From Rhodoferax sp. (GTDB lineage Bacteria > Pseudomonadota > Gammaproteobacteria > Burkholderiales > Burkholderiaceae_C), in the NCBI GenBank assembly GCA_028711355.1, contig JAQTSL010000252.1, positions 1 through 5,502 of the forward strand: a stretch of DNA of 5,502 nucleotides, read 5' to 3'. The position numbers were made by a program, and so were the translations under genes. Under the pieces are notes generated by a model. The model worked only from the letters and a program-made list of their open reading frames with translations, made no database searches and was not told the DNA's origin. Below are positions 1 to 5,502 of the stretch, one piece after another; position 1 is the first letter of the stretch; every line of letters begins with the position of its first letter.

Positions 1-320
1 AACTGACCCTGGTGCGAGCCCAAAAAATACAAGTCGTCCCACGAATAAATACCGCTGTCGTGGCCGTCTGAAAAGGTGGGCTGTATGGCGTAATTGCCGA
101 CCGGCTCCAGGCCGCTGAGGGTAACCTCACGCTTGCCGGTTTGCAGCACTTCTTGCCCTGGGCCGTGTCCTGCCACCTCGGCCGATGGGCTATAAACGCG
201 CATCAGCTCAAACGGGATTTTGAAGGTCTGCCCATCCGAAAAACTCACCTCCAGCACACGCGACTGAGCGTGCACCGTGATGTCTTGCGGCGTCGGGGCG
301 CCAGTTTGTAAACCTGCCAT
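1..320 (-). CDS. DUF971 (GBBH-like N-terminal domain) protein, 3' end missing
   Basis: The first 106 codons are visible, and the gene runs off the left edge. The translation begins MAGLQTGAPTPQDITVHAQS and carries the marks of the DUF971 family (Pfam GBBH-like_N): LEVSFSDG at residues 23-30, a RVYSPSAEV segment from 41 followed by GHGPGQ, and SDGHDSGIYSWDDL at 84-97. As I recall, bacterial members run to about 120-150 residues, so some 15-45 residues are probably missing. There is no signal peptide or membrane segment, so it should be cytoplasmic. The start is supported by an AGGA ribosome-binding site eight bases upstream. It lies 22 bases after the large oxidoreductase gene on the same strand, so cotranscription is likely. 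The biochemical role is unknown. The same domain occurs at the C-terminus of the HCF101-type Fe-S carrier of plants and at the N-terminus of gamma-butyrobetaine hydroxylase. In related bacteria I would expect ubiE next to it, but that lies outside the window. Confidence 0.9.
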   Translation of the reverse strand, partial: MAGLQTGAPTPQDITVHAQSRVLEVSFSDGQTFKIPFELMRVYSPSAEVAGHGPGQEVLQTGKREVTLSGLEPVGNYAIQPTFSDGHDSGIYSWDDLYFLGSHQGQ

Positions 321-328
321 GGAAAAAT

Positions 329-332
329 TCCT
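329..332 (-). promoter_or_regulatory. Ribosome-binding site of the DUF971 gene
   Basis: On the minus strand the sequence AAAAGGAA precedes the ATG, with AGGA eight bases upstream of it. This is the clearest Shine-Dalgarno match on the leftward operon. It lies in the 22-base gap after the stop codon of the upstream gene and fixes the start of the DUF971 protein. Confidence 0.7.
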
Positions 333-342
333 TTTGTAGGCG

Positions 343-3300
343 CTACACCAGCACCCGCTCAATGCCGCCAGCGTTGGCGCGCGCCACATACTCGGGCATC
401 CAGTCTTTGCCCAGAATCTGGTTGGCCATCTCGACCACGATGTAATCGGCTTCGAGCAAGCCGTTTTGCAGGTCGTCCTCAAAGCGCTTGAGGCCTTGCA
501 GGCAGCTCGGGCAACTGGTCAAAATCTTGACGTTCTCTTTGGCGCCGACGCTGCCGTTGGCGCGCAAGGCGGCTTCACCCTTGCGGATCGATTCTTCCTT
601 GCTGAAGCGCACCTGGGTCGAGATGTCGGGTCGGGTCACACCCAGCGTGCCGGATTCACCACAGCAGCGATCGCTTTTGAGCACCTTGTCACCCACCAAC
701 GCCCGCACCGTTTGCATCGGGTCCCCCAGCTTCATCGGGTTGTGACACGGCTCGTGATACAGATAACCGCCTTGCCCCGCCGCAAGCGTGATGCCTTTTT
801 CAAGCAAAAACTCATGGATATCGATGATGCGACAACCGGGAAATATCTTGCCAAAGTCATAGGTCTGCAACTGGTCATAACAGGTGCCGCAGCTCACCAC
901 CACGGTCTTGATGTCCAGGTAATTGAGCGTGTTGGCAACACGGTGAAACAGTACCCGGTTGTCGGTGATGATTTTTTCGGCCTTGTCATAGTCGCCGCTG
1001 CCACGCTGCGGGTAACCACAACACAGGTAGCCTGGTGGCAACACGGTTTGCACGCCCGCGTGCCACAGCATGGCCTGCGTGGCCAGGCCAACCTGGCTGA
1101 ACAAGCGCTCGGAACCGCACCCAGGAAAATAAAACACCGCCTCGGTCTCGGCATTGGTGGTAACCGGGTTGCGAATCACGGGCACGTAATCGCGGTCCTC
1201 AATGTCCAGCAGCGCACGGGCGGTTTTTTTGGGCAAGCCACCGGGCATCTTTTTGTTGATGAAGTGGATCACCTGCTCCTTGATCGGCGCCGTACCCAGC
1301 GTCGCGCGCGGCGCGTTGGTTTGCTTGCGCGCCATCACTTTCAACAAATCATGGGCCAGCCGCTGGGCTTTGAAGCCAAGGCCCACCATACCTGCTCGCA
1401 CCATCTTGATGGTCTCAGGGTTGGTGGCGTTCAAGAAAAACATCGCTGCGGCACTGCCGGGCCGGAACGACTTTTGCCCCATCTTGCGCAACAGGTTGCG
1501 CATGTTCATCGACACCTCGCCAAAGTCGATCTTCACCGGGCACGGGCTCAGACACTTGTGGCACACCGTGCAGTGGTCGGCCACGTCTTCAAACTCTTGC
1601 CAGTGCTTGATCGACACGCCGCGACGGGTCTGCTCTTCGTACAAGAAAGCTTCCACCAACAACGAGGTGGCCAGAATCTTGTTGCGCGGGCTGTAAAGCA
1701 GGTTGGCGCGCGGCACATGGGTGGAACACACCGGTTTGCACTTGCCGCAGCGCAGGCAGTCTTTGACGCTGTCGGCAATGGCGCCAATGTCAGACTGCTG
1801 CATGATGATCGACTCGTGCCCCATCAAACCAAAGCTGGGGGTGTAGGCGTTGGTCAGGTCGGCATGTAAGAAATCAGCCTCCAGCCCTTGTTTTACTTGC
1901 GCTGGCAGCTCTGTATTTCGAAGCAATTTGCCTTTGTTGAAGCGCCCTTCAGGGTCCACTTTTGCCTTGTAGTCGGTAAACGGTTGCAGTTCGGCGTCGC
2001 TCAAAAACTCCAGCTTGGTGATGCCGATGCCGTGCTCGCCACTGATCACGCCGTCCAGGCCACGCGCCAGCGCCATGATGCGCTTGACGGCGCCGTGGGC
2101 GGATTGCAGCATGGCGTAGTCGTCGCTGTTGACGGGGATGTTGGTGTGCACATTGCCGTCACCCGCGTGCATGTGCAGCGCTACCCACACCCGCCCTTTG
2201 AGCACGCGCTGGTGGACGCTATTGCACTCTTTCAAAATCGGCTCAAACGCCACGCCACTAAAAATTTGCTGCAACGGCTGGCGGATTTGCGTTTTCCAAC
2301 TGGCGCGCAAGCTGTGATCCTGCAACTGCACAAACAGCGGCTCTACGTCGTGCAACCAACCTTGCCACAGCGCACGCACTTCGCTGATCAACGCCAGCGC
2401 CTGCGCCACCCGGTCTTCCAGCAGCTCGGTGGCAGAAATCTCGCTGGCATCGTCCTGCCGGCCCAGCGGCAGATTGCCCTGCTCAAAAAATGCTTGCAGC
2501 GTATCGATCAGCGCCAGCTTGTTTTGCAGGCTCAGCTCAATGTTGATGCGCTCGATGCCGTCGGTGTATTCGGCCATGCGCGGCAGCGGAATCACCACGT
2601 CTTCATTGATCTTGAAGGCGTTGGTATGCTTGCTGATGGCAGCGGTGCGTTTGCGGTCCAACCAGAACTTATTGCGGGCCTCTGGGCTGATGGCAATAAA
2701 GCCTTCACCGTGGCGGCTGTTGGCCATGCGCACCACCTCACTGGTGACACGGGCCACGGCGTCTGCGTCGTTGCCAGCAATGTCACCAAACAGCACCATC
2801 TTGGGCACGCCGCCGTTCACCGCGCCTTTTTTGGACTTGGTGGCGTAGCCCACGGCTTTCAGGTAGCGGTCGTCCAGATGCTCCAGGCCCGCCAGCACCA
2901 CACCGCTGCGCTTGTGCTCGGCAAACATGAAGTCTTTAATCTCGACAATGCTGGGCACCGCATCGCGCGCGTTGCCAAAAAACTCCAGACACACGGTACG
3001 AGTGTGGGCAGGCATCTTGTGCACCACCCAGCGGGCGCTGGTGATCAGGCCGTCGCAACCTTCTTTTTGGATGCCGGGCAAGCCGCTTAAAAACTTGTCG
3101 GTCACGTCCTTTCCCAGGCCTTCTTTGCGGAAGGTCTTGCCGGGGATGTCCAACCGTTCAGTACGGACTGGCGTTTTGCCGTCGGCTTCAAAATACTGTA
3201 GATCAAAACTGGCCAACTCGGCATCGTGAATCTTGCCCAGGTTGTGATTGACCCGGGTGACCTCCAGCCACTGGGCTTGGGGTGTCACCATGCGCCAACT

Positions 3301-4263
3301 GGCCAGGTTGTCCAGCGCCGTGCCCCACAGCACAGCCTTTTTGCCGCCGGCGTTCATGGCGATGTTGCCGCCAATGCAGGAGGCCTCGGCACTGGTCGGA
3401 TCGACTGCAAACACATAGCCCGCGCGCTCAGCCGCGCGCGACACCCGGTTGGTCACCACCCCGGCTTCGGTCCAGACCGTGGTCACTTCCATATCCAACC
3501 CCGGCAGCTTGACCATTTCGACCTCGGTCATGGCCTCCAGCTTTTCAGTGTTGATCACCACGCTATTGCAGGTCAGCGGAATCGCGCCACCGGTGTAGCC
3601 GGTGCCGCCGCCGCGCGGGATGATGGTCAGGCCCAGCTCAATGCAGCCCTTGACCAAACGTGCCATTTCAGCCTCGGTATCGGGTGTCAGCACCACAAAC
3701 GGGTACTCCACCCGCCAATCGGTGGCATCGGTGACGTGGCTCACGCGCGAGAGGCCGTCAAACTTGATGTTGTCTTTGGCCGTAAGTTTGGCCAGCAGCT
3801 TTTGCGTCTTGCGCCGCAACATGGCGGTTTCGACAAAACCAGCGTCAAACGATTCAACCGCTTGGCTGGCCGCTTCCAGCAACTTGGCTACCAAATCATC
3901 GCGGGTCGGGTCATCAGCCGGTTGACGCCGCTTTTGAATCTCAGTCAAACGGTGCTGCAACGCTTGTACCAGAAGCACACGGCGCTTCGGATTGTCTAGC
4001 AAATCGTCTTGCAAATACGGATTGCGCTGGACTACCCAGATGTCACCCAACACCTCATACAACATGCGCGCCGAGCGCCCGGTATGACGCTCGGTACGCA
4101 ACTGGTTGAGCCAATCCCAGGCGCTAGCACCCAGCAGCCGAATGACGATCTCGCGATCAGAAAACGAGGTGTAGTTGTACGGAATCTCTCGGATGCGGTC
4201 GGGCCCCGGCGCCGTGATAGCGCTGGCTGGCAACAGATGGTCTAGTTCAATGCGAGCGTTCAT
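343..4263 (-). CDS. DUF3683-type FAD/4Fe-4S D-2-hydroxyacid dehydrogenase (YdiJ/GlcD-GlcF fusion family)
   Basis: A complete protein of about 1306 residues, numbered here from the ATG at 4263. In order it carries: a DUF3683-like region with REIPYNYTSFSDREIVIRLL at 25-44; a PCMH-type FAD-binding domain with PRGGGTGYTGG at 216-226 and CIGGNIAMNAGG at 296-307; a flavin-oxidase C-terminal domain with HMHAGDGNVH at 697-706 and GEHGIG at 742-747; two [4Fe-4S] motifs of CxxCxxCxxxC form with cysteines 836/839/842/846 and 898/901/904/908; and two CCG domains (C1049, CC 1081-1082, C1125/C1128; then C1173, CC 1200-1201, C1251/C1254). By analogy with human D2HGDH, His699, His706 and Glu743 would bind the active-site metal. 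All expected cofactor residues are present, so it looks functional. The family oxidises D-2-hydroxyacids, and E. coli YdiJ is a shorter relative of about 1018 residues. The exact substrate (D-2-hydroxyglutarate, D-lactate or glycolate) and electron acceptor are inferred. No signal peptide or membrane span is seen, so it is cytoplasmic or peripheral. A GTG at 4308 would add 15 residues. Neither start has a good ribosome-binding site, and the ATG is preferred because the added residues match nothing I recall of the family. Confidence 0.95.
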   Translation of the reverse strand: MNARIELDHLLPASAITAPGPDRIREIPYNYTSFSDREIVIRLLGASAWDWLNQLRTERHTGRSARMLYEVLGDIWVVQRNPYLQDDLLDNPKRRVLLVQALQHRLTEIQKRRQPADDPTRDDLVAKLLEAASQAVESFDAGFVETAMLRRKTQKLLAKLTAKDNIKFDGLSRVSHVTDATDWRVEYPFVVLTPDTEAEMARLVKGCIELGLTIIPRGGGTGYTGGAIPLTCNSVVINTEKLEAMTEVEMVKLPGLDMEVTTVWTEAGVVTNRVSRAAERAGYVFAVDPTSAEASCIGGNIAMNAGGKKAVLWGTALDNLASWRMVTPQAQWLEVTRVNHNLGKIHDAELASFDLQYFEADGKTPVRTERLDIPGKTFRKEGLGKDVTDKFLSGLPGIQKEGCDGLITSARWVVHKMPAHTRTVCLEFFGNARDAVPSIVEIKDFMFAEHKRSGVVLAGLEHLDDRYLKAVGYATKSKKGAVNGGVPKMVLFGDIAGNDADAVARVTSEVVRMANSRHGEGFIAISPEARNKFWLDRKRTAAISKHTNAFKINEDVVIPLPRMAEYTDGIERINIELSLQNKLALIDTLQAFFEQGNLPLGRQDDASEISATELLEDRVAQALALISEVRALWQGWLHDVEPLFVQLQDHSLRASWKTQIRQPLQQIFSGVAFEPILKECNSVHQRVLKGRVWVALHMHAGDGNVHTNIPVNSDDYAMLQSAHGAVKRIMALARGLDGVISGEHGIGITKLEFLSDAELQPFTDYKAKVDPEGRFNKGKLLRNTELPAQVKQGLEADFLHADLTNAYTPSFGLMGHESIIMQQSDIGAIADSVKDCLRCGKCKPVCSTHVPRANLLYSPRNKILATSLLVEAFLYEEQTRRGVSIKHWQEFEDVADHCTVCHKCLSPCPVKIDFGEVSMNMRNLLRKMGQKSFRPGSAAAMFFLNATNPETIKMVRAGMVGLGFKAQRLAHDLLKVMARKQTNAPRATLGTAPIKEQVIHFINKKMPGGLPKKTARALLDIEDRDYVPVIRNPVTTNAETEAVFYFPGCGSERLFSQVGLATQAMLWHAGVQTVLPPGYLCCGYPQRGSGDYDKAEKIITDNRVLFHRVANTLNYLDIKTVVVSCGTCYDQLQTYDFGKIFPGCRIIDIHEFLLEKGITLAAGQGGYLYHEPCHNPMKLGDPMQTVRALVGDKVLKSDRCCGESGTLGVTRPDISTQVRFSKEESIRKGEAALRANGSVGAKENVKILTSCPSCLQGLKRFEDDLQNGLLEADYIVVEMANQILGKDWMPEYVARANAGGIERVLV

Positions 4264-4287
4264 AGGGGGATTGATACCAGCCAAAGC

Positions 4288-4301
4288 GGCGTTTTGACGC
4301 C
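4288..4301 (-). repeat. Small hairpin in the leader of the oxidoreductase gene
   Basis: On the minus strand GGCGT-CAAA-ACGCC forms a 5-bp stem with a 4-base loop, 24 bases upstream of the preferred ATG. It would be transcribed in the leader and lies inside the reading frame if the upstream GTG is used. There is no T-run, so it is not a terminator. It may be fortuitous. Confidence 0.3.
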
Positions 4302-4464
4302 CTGTCACCGACCCGGTTTGGCTGGGCAGGCGATGTTACCGCAGCGCAGCATGACCCTGCTGCGGGCGTGGCGGTGGTTGAACAGCGCTACAGCCATACT
4401 TATTCACAAGCTTTGGTGACACGAAGTCGGCTTTTGCTCTGTCCTCAACCAATTAATGCGCGTG

Positions 4465-4492
4465 ATGATACGTTTTCTGACAGCGCCGTCAC
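4465..4492 (-). promoter_or_regulatory. Candidate sigma70-type promoter for the leftward operon
   Basis: On the minus strand GTGACG (4487-4492, four of six matches to TTGACA) is followed after 16 bases by TATCAT (4465-4470, five of six matches to TATAAT). Transcription would begin near 4458, giving a leader of about 195 bases before the ATG at 4263. The -35 hexamer overlaps one arm of a TGAC-N6-GTCA inverted repeat (4478-4491), where a regulator could bind. The assignment rests on hexamer matching by eye only. Confidence 0.3.
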
Positions 4493-4515
4493 GCTCAAAC
4501 CCGGCCCCTAAGGGA

Positions 4516-4559
4516 AACCCTGATGCCCACCAGCGACAAATCTGCGTCTAATCAGGGTT
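4516..4559. repeat. Interrupted 9-bp inverted repeat upstream of ugpB
   Basis: AACCCTGAT (4516-4524) is an exact reverse complement of ATCAGGGTT (4551-4559), with 26 bases between the arms. A smaller hairpin, AGGG-AAA-CCCT (4511-4521), shares bases with the left arm, so the two structures would exclude each other in RNA. The right arm is followed by only a short T-containing stretch, so it is a poor intrinsic terminator. The repeat lies upstream of the proposed ugpB promoter and probably outside its transcript, so a protein-binding site is as likely as an RNA structure. Confidence 0.5.
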
Positions 4560-4578
4560 CTTGGTCATTGCAACAATT

Positions 4579-4596
4579 CTGTCACCGATTTTTCAC
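4579..4596 (+). promoter_or_regulatory. Candidate PHO box (PhoB binding site) for ugpB
   Basis: CTGTCAC-CGAT-TTTTCAC follows the PHO-box plan of two 7-bp direct repeats (consensus CTGTCAY) spaced by four bases, with seven of seven and five of seven matches. A weaker third unit, TTGCAAC followed by AATT, lies exactly 11 bases upstream at 4568-4574. The box ends ten bases before the -10-like TATGCT, the usual arrangement in which PhoB replaces a -35 element. E. coli ugp is a known Pho-regulon operon, which supports the call. A scored matrix match has not been run. Confidence 0.6.
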
Positions 4597-4606
4597 AGAA
4601 CTTGCC

Positions 4607-4612
4607 TATGCT
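4607..4612 (+). promoter_or_regulatory. Candidate -10 element of the ugpB promoter
   Basis: TATGCT matches TATAAT at four of six positions. At the normal distance upstream there is no recognisable -35 hexamer, and the PHO box occupies that place, as expected of an activator-dependent promoter. Transcription would begin near 4619, leaving a leader of about 20 bases that includes the ribosome-binding site. Confidence 0.45.
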
Positions 4613-4628
4613 GCACTGTTTAACCCTT

Positions 4629-4633
4629 AGGAG
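4629..4633 (+). promoter_or_regulatory. Ribosome-binding site of ugpB
   Basis: AGGAG lies six bases upstream of the ATG at 4640, a strong and well-spaced Shine-Dalgarno match. It fixes the start immediately before the signal peptide. Confidence 0.8.
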
Positions 4634-4639
4634 AACTGC

Positions 4640-5502
4640 ATGAAATTGAAACTTGTAACGGTGGCCTTGGCCGCCCTGTCGGCGCTGTCGGCCCAGGCCG
4701 TGACTGAAATCCAGTGGTGGCACTCGATGACCGCCGTCAACGGCGAATGGGTCAACGACCTGGCCAAGGATTTCAACGCCAGCCAGCCGGATTACAAAAT
4801 TGTGCCCACTTACAAGGGCAAATACGACGAATCCATGACCGCTGCCGTAGCCGCCTTTCGCGCCGGCAATGCGCCGCACATCTTGCAGGTGTTTGAAGTC
4901 GGCACCGCCACCATGATGGCCAGCAAAGGCGCCATCGTGCCGGTGGGCAAAGTCATGAAAGATGCCGGGCAAAAGTTTGACCCCAAGGCTTACATTCCTG
5001 CTGTCGGTGGCTACTACACCGCACCCAGCGGCGAGATGCTGAGCATGCCGTTCAACAGCTCGACCACCGTGTTTTACATCAACAAAGATGCCTTCAAAGC
5101 CGCCGGGCTGGATGCCAGCAAGGCCCCCACCAGTTGGCCCGAAGTGGCACTGGCGGCAGCCCAGCTCAAGGCCAGCGGCCACAAATGTCCCCTTACCATT
5201 GCCTGGCAAGGCTGGACCCAGTTGGAGAGTTTTTCGGCCTGGCACAACGTCGAATTTGCCACCAAAGGCAACGGCCTGGGTGGCCTGGACGCCCGTATGA
5301 AGGTGAATTCCCCGCTGCACATACGCCACATCGACAACCTGGCCAACATGAGCAAGCAAGGCTTGTTTGTCTATAAGGGTCGCGCCAACGTACCTGAAGC
5401 CACCTTTATTTCCGGTGAGTGCGCCATGATCACCACCTCGGCTGGGTTCTACGGCAACGTCAAGAAAAACGCCAAATTCGCCTGGGCGATTGCCCCCTTG
5501 CC
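4640..5502 (+). CDS. ugpB: sn-glycerol-3-phosphate ABC transporter substrate-binding protein UgpB, 3' end missing
   Basis: The first 287 codons are visible, and the gene runs off the right edge; E. coli UgpB has 438 residues. The periplasmic protein captures sn-glycerol-3-phosphate, and in E. coli also glycerophosphodiesters, for import by UgpA, UgpE and UgpC. A signal peptide occupies residues 1-20 (MKLK, a hydrophobic core, then AQA), with cleavage expected before Val21. There is no lipobox cysteine. Segments recalled as nearly identical in E. coli UgpB include VPTYKGKYDE (55-64), FRAGNAP (73-79), EVGTATMMASK (86-96), PFNSST (137-142) and WQGWTQLESFSAW (189-201). Trp189 and Trp192 correspond to a tryptophan pair that I recall as ligand-binding in E. 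coli. Cys183 and Cys261 match cysteines at equivalent E. coli positions. The start is fixed by AGGAG six bases upstream. It is probably the first gene of a ugp operon, with the permease and ATPase genes expected to the right. A candidate PHO box upstream suggests induction by phosphate starvation. Confidence 0.96.
   Translation, partial: MKLKLVTVALAALSALSAQAVTEIQWWHSMTAVNGEWVNDLAKDFNASQPDYKIVPTYKGKYDESMTAAVAAFRAGNAPHILQVFEVGTATMMASKGAIVPVGKVMKDAGQKFDPKAYIPAVGGYYTAPSGEMLSMPFNSSTTVFYINKDAFKAAGLDASKAPTSWPEVALAAAQLKASGHKCPLTIAWQGWTQLESFSAWHNVEFATKGNGLGGLDARMKVNSPLHIRHIDNLANMSKQGLFVYKGRANVPEATFISGECAMITTSAGFYGNVKKNAKFAWAIAPL

Larger units (their letters stand above)
4264..4639. other. Divergent intergenic region between the oxidoreductase operon and ugpB
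   Basis: These 376 bases separate two divergently oriented genes. I found no convincing open reading frame, tRNA or small RNA in them. From left to right they hold a short GC hairpin in the presumed leader of the leftward gene, a largely featureless stretch at about 4310-4460, a candidate leftward promoter near 4465-4492 that overlaps a TGAC-N6-GTCA inverted repeat at 4478-4491, a 9-bp interrupted inverted repeat at 4516-4559, and the PHO box and -10 element of ugpB at about 4568-4612. Both operons must start from here unless a promoter lies inside a gene. Confidence 0.8.

Noticed and set aside
466..1869. Plus-strand open frame of 467 codons opposite the C-terminal half of the oxidoreductase
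   Set aside because: It is fully antisense to a gene with strong domain evidence. Its translation is rich in His, Arg, Gln and Val with no recognisable motif, as expected of a shadow frame opposite GC-rich codons.
1888..3090. Plus-strand open frame of 400 codons opposite the flavin domain
   Set aside because: It has the same antisense register and the same low-information composition as the preceding open frame. It is best explained by codon bias on the true coding strand.
3421..3438. CGCGCG palindrome with a 6-base centre
   Set aside because: It lies inside the oxidoreductase coding region, where it encodes Arg/Ala-rich residues with GC-rich codons. Nothing points to a regulatory or recombination role.
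3226..3999. Plus-strand open frame of 257 codons opposite the FAD-binding domain
   Set aside because: It is an antisense shadow with no protein family signature and no convincing ribosome-binding site.
4476..4493. CTGACAG followed by CGTCAC as a second PHO box
   Set aside because: The repeats are offset by ten bases rather than eleven, the match is poor, and the sequence reads better as a small inverted repeat.
4264..4639. Riboswitch, tRNA or small RNA gene in the intergenic region
   Set aside because: I saw no cloverleaf, no conserved aptamer core and no stem followed by a T-run. The visible stems are short and isolated.
4565..5359. Minus-strand open frame of 264 codons across ugpB
   Set aside because: The plus strand encodes an unmistakable UgpB with a signal peptide and a ribosome-binding site. 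The minus-strand product is Gly/His/Val-rich with no family resemblance and would overlap the ugpB promoter.

Overview
The window looks like ordinary chromosomal DNA from a betaproteobacterium, most likely of the order Burkholderiales and in the manner of Comamonadaceae. This rests on moderately high GC content with GC-rich codon use, on a giant DUF3683-type FAD/Fe-S oxidoreductase followed by a DUF971 gene, and on protein sequences resembling family members known from that group. No database search was possible, so the taxon is an inference.

There are three genes in two divergent units. On the minus strand, reading leftwards, come a complete gene of about 1306 codons (343-4263) and, 22 bases after it, the first 106 codons of a DUF971 gene (1-320, running off the left edge). 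The large protein joins four modules that are often separate subunits: an N-terminal DUF3683 region, a GlcD/D-lactate-dehydrogenase-like flavin domain, a pair of [4Fe-4S] ferredoxin motifs, and two CCG cysteine-rich domains of the GlcF/heterodisulfide-reductase type. It should oxidise a D-2-hydroxyacid (D-2-hydroxyglutarate or D-lactate are the leading candidates) and pass electrons through the Fe-S clusters to an acceptor not seen here. The tight spacing suggests that the DUF971 gene is cotranscribed with it.

A 376-base divergent intergenic region (4264-4639) follows. It holds a weak candidate promoter for the leftward operon, an interrupted 9-bp inverted repeat and, nearest the rightward gene, a candidate PHO box placed ten bases upstream of a -10-like hexamer.

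On the plus strand, 4640-5502 is the first 287 codons of ugpB, the periplasmic binding protein of the sn-glycerol-3-phosphate ABC transporter. It is cut by the right edge. The PHO box fits the known phosphate-starvation control of ugp genes in Escherichia coli, so this half of the window reads as a phosphate-scavenging uptake operon.

I see no mobile element, CRISPR array, RNA gene or evidently new system. The most useful leads are the PHO box, the modular fusion with its neighbouring DUF971 gene, and the inverted repeat.
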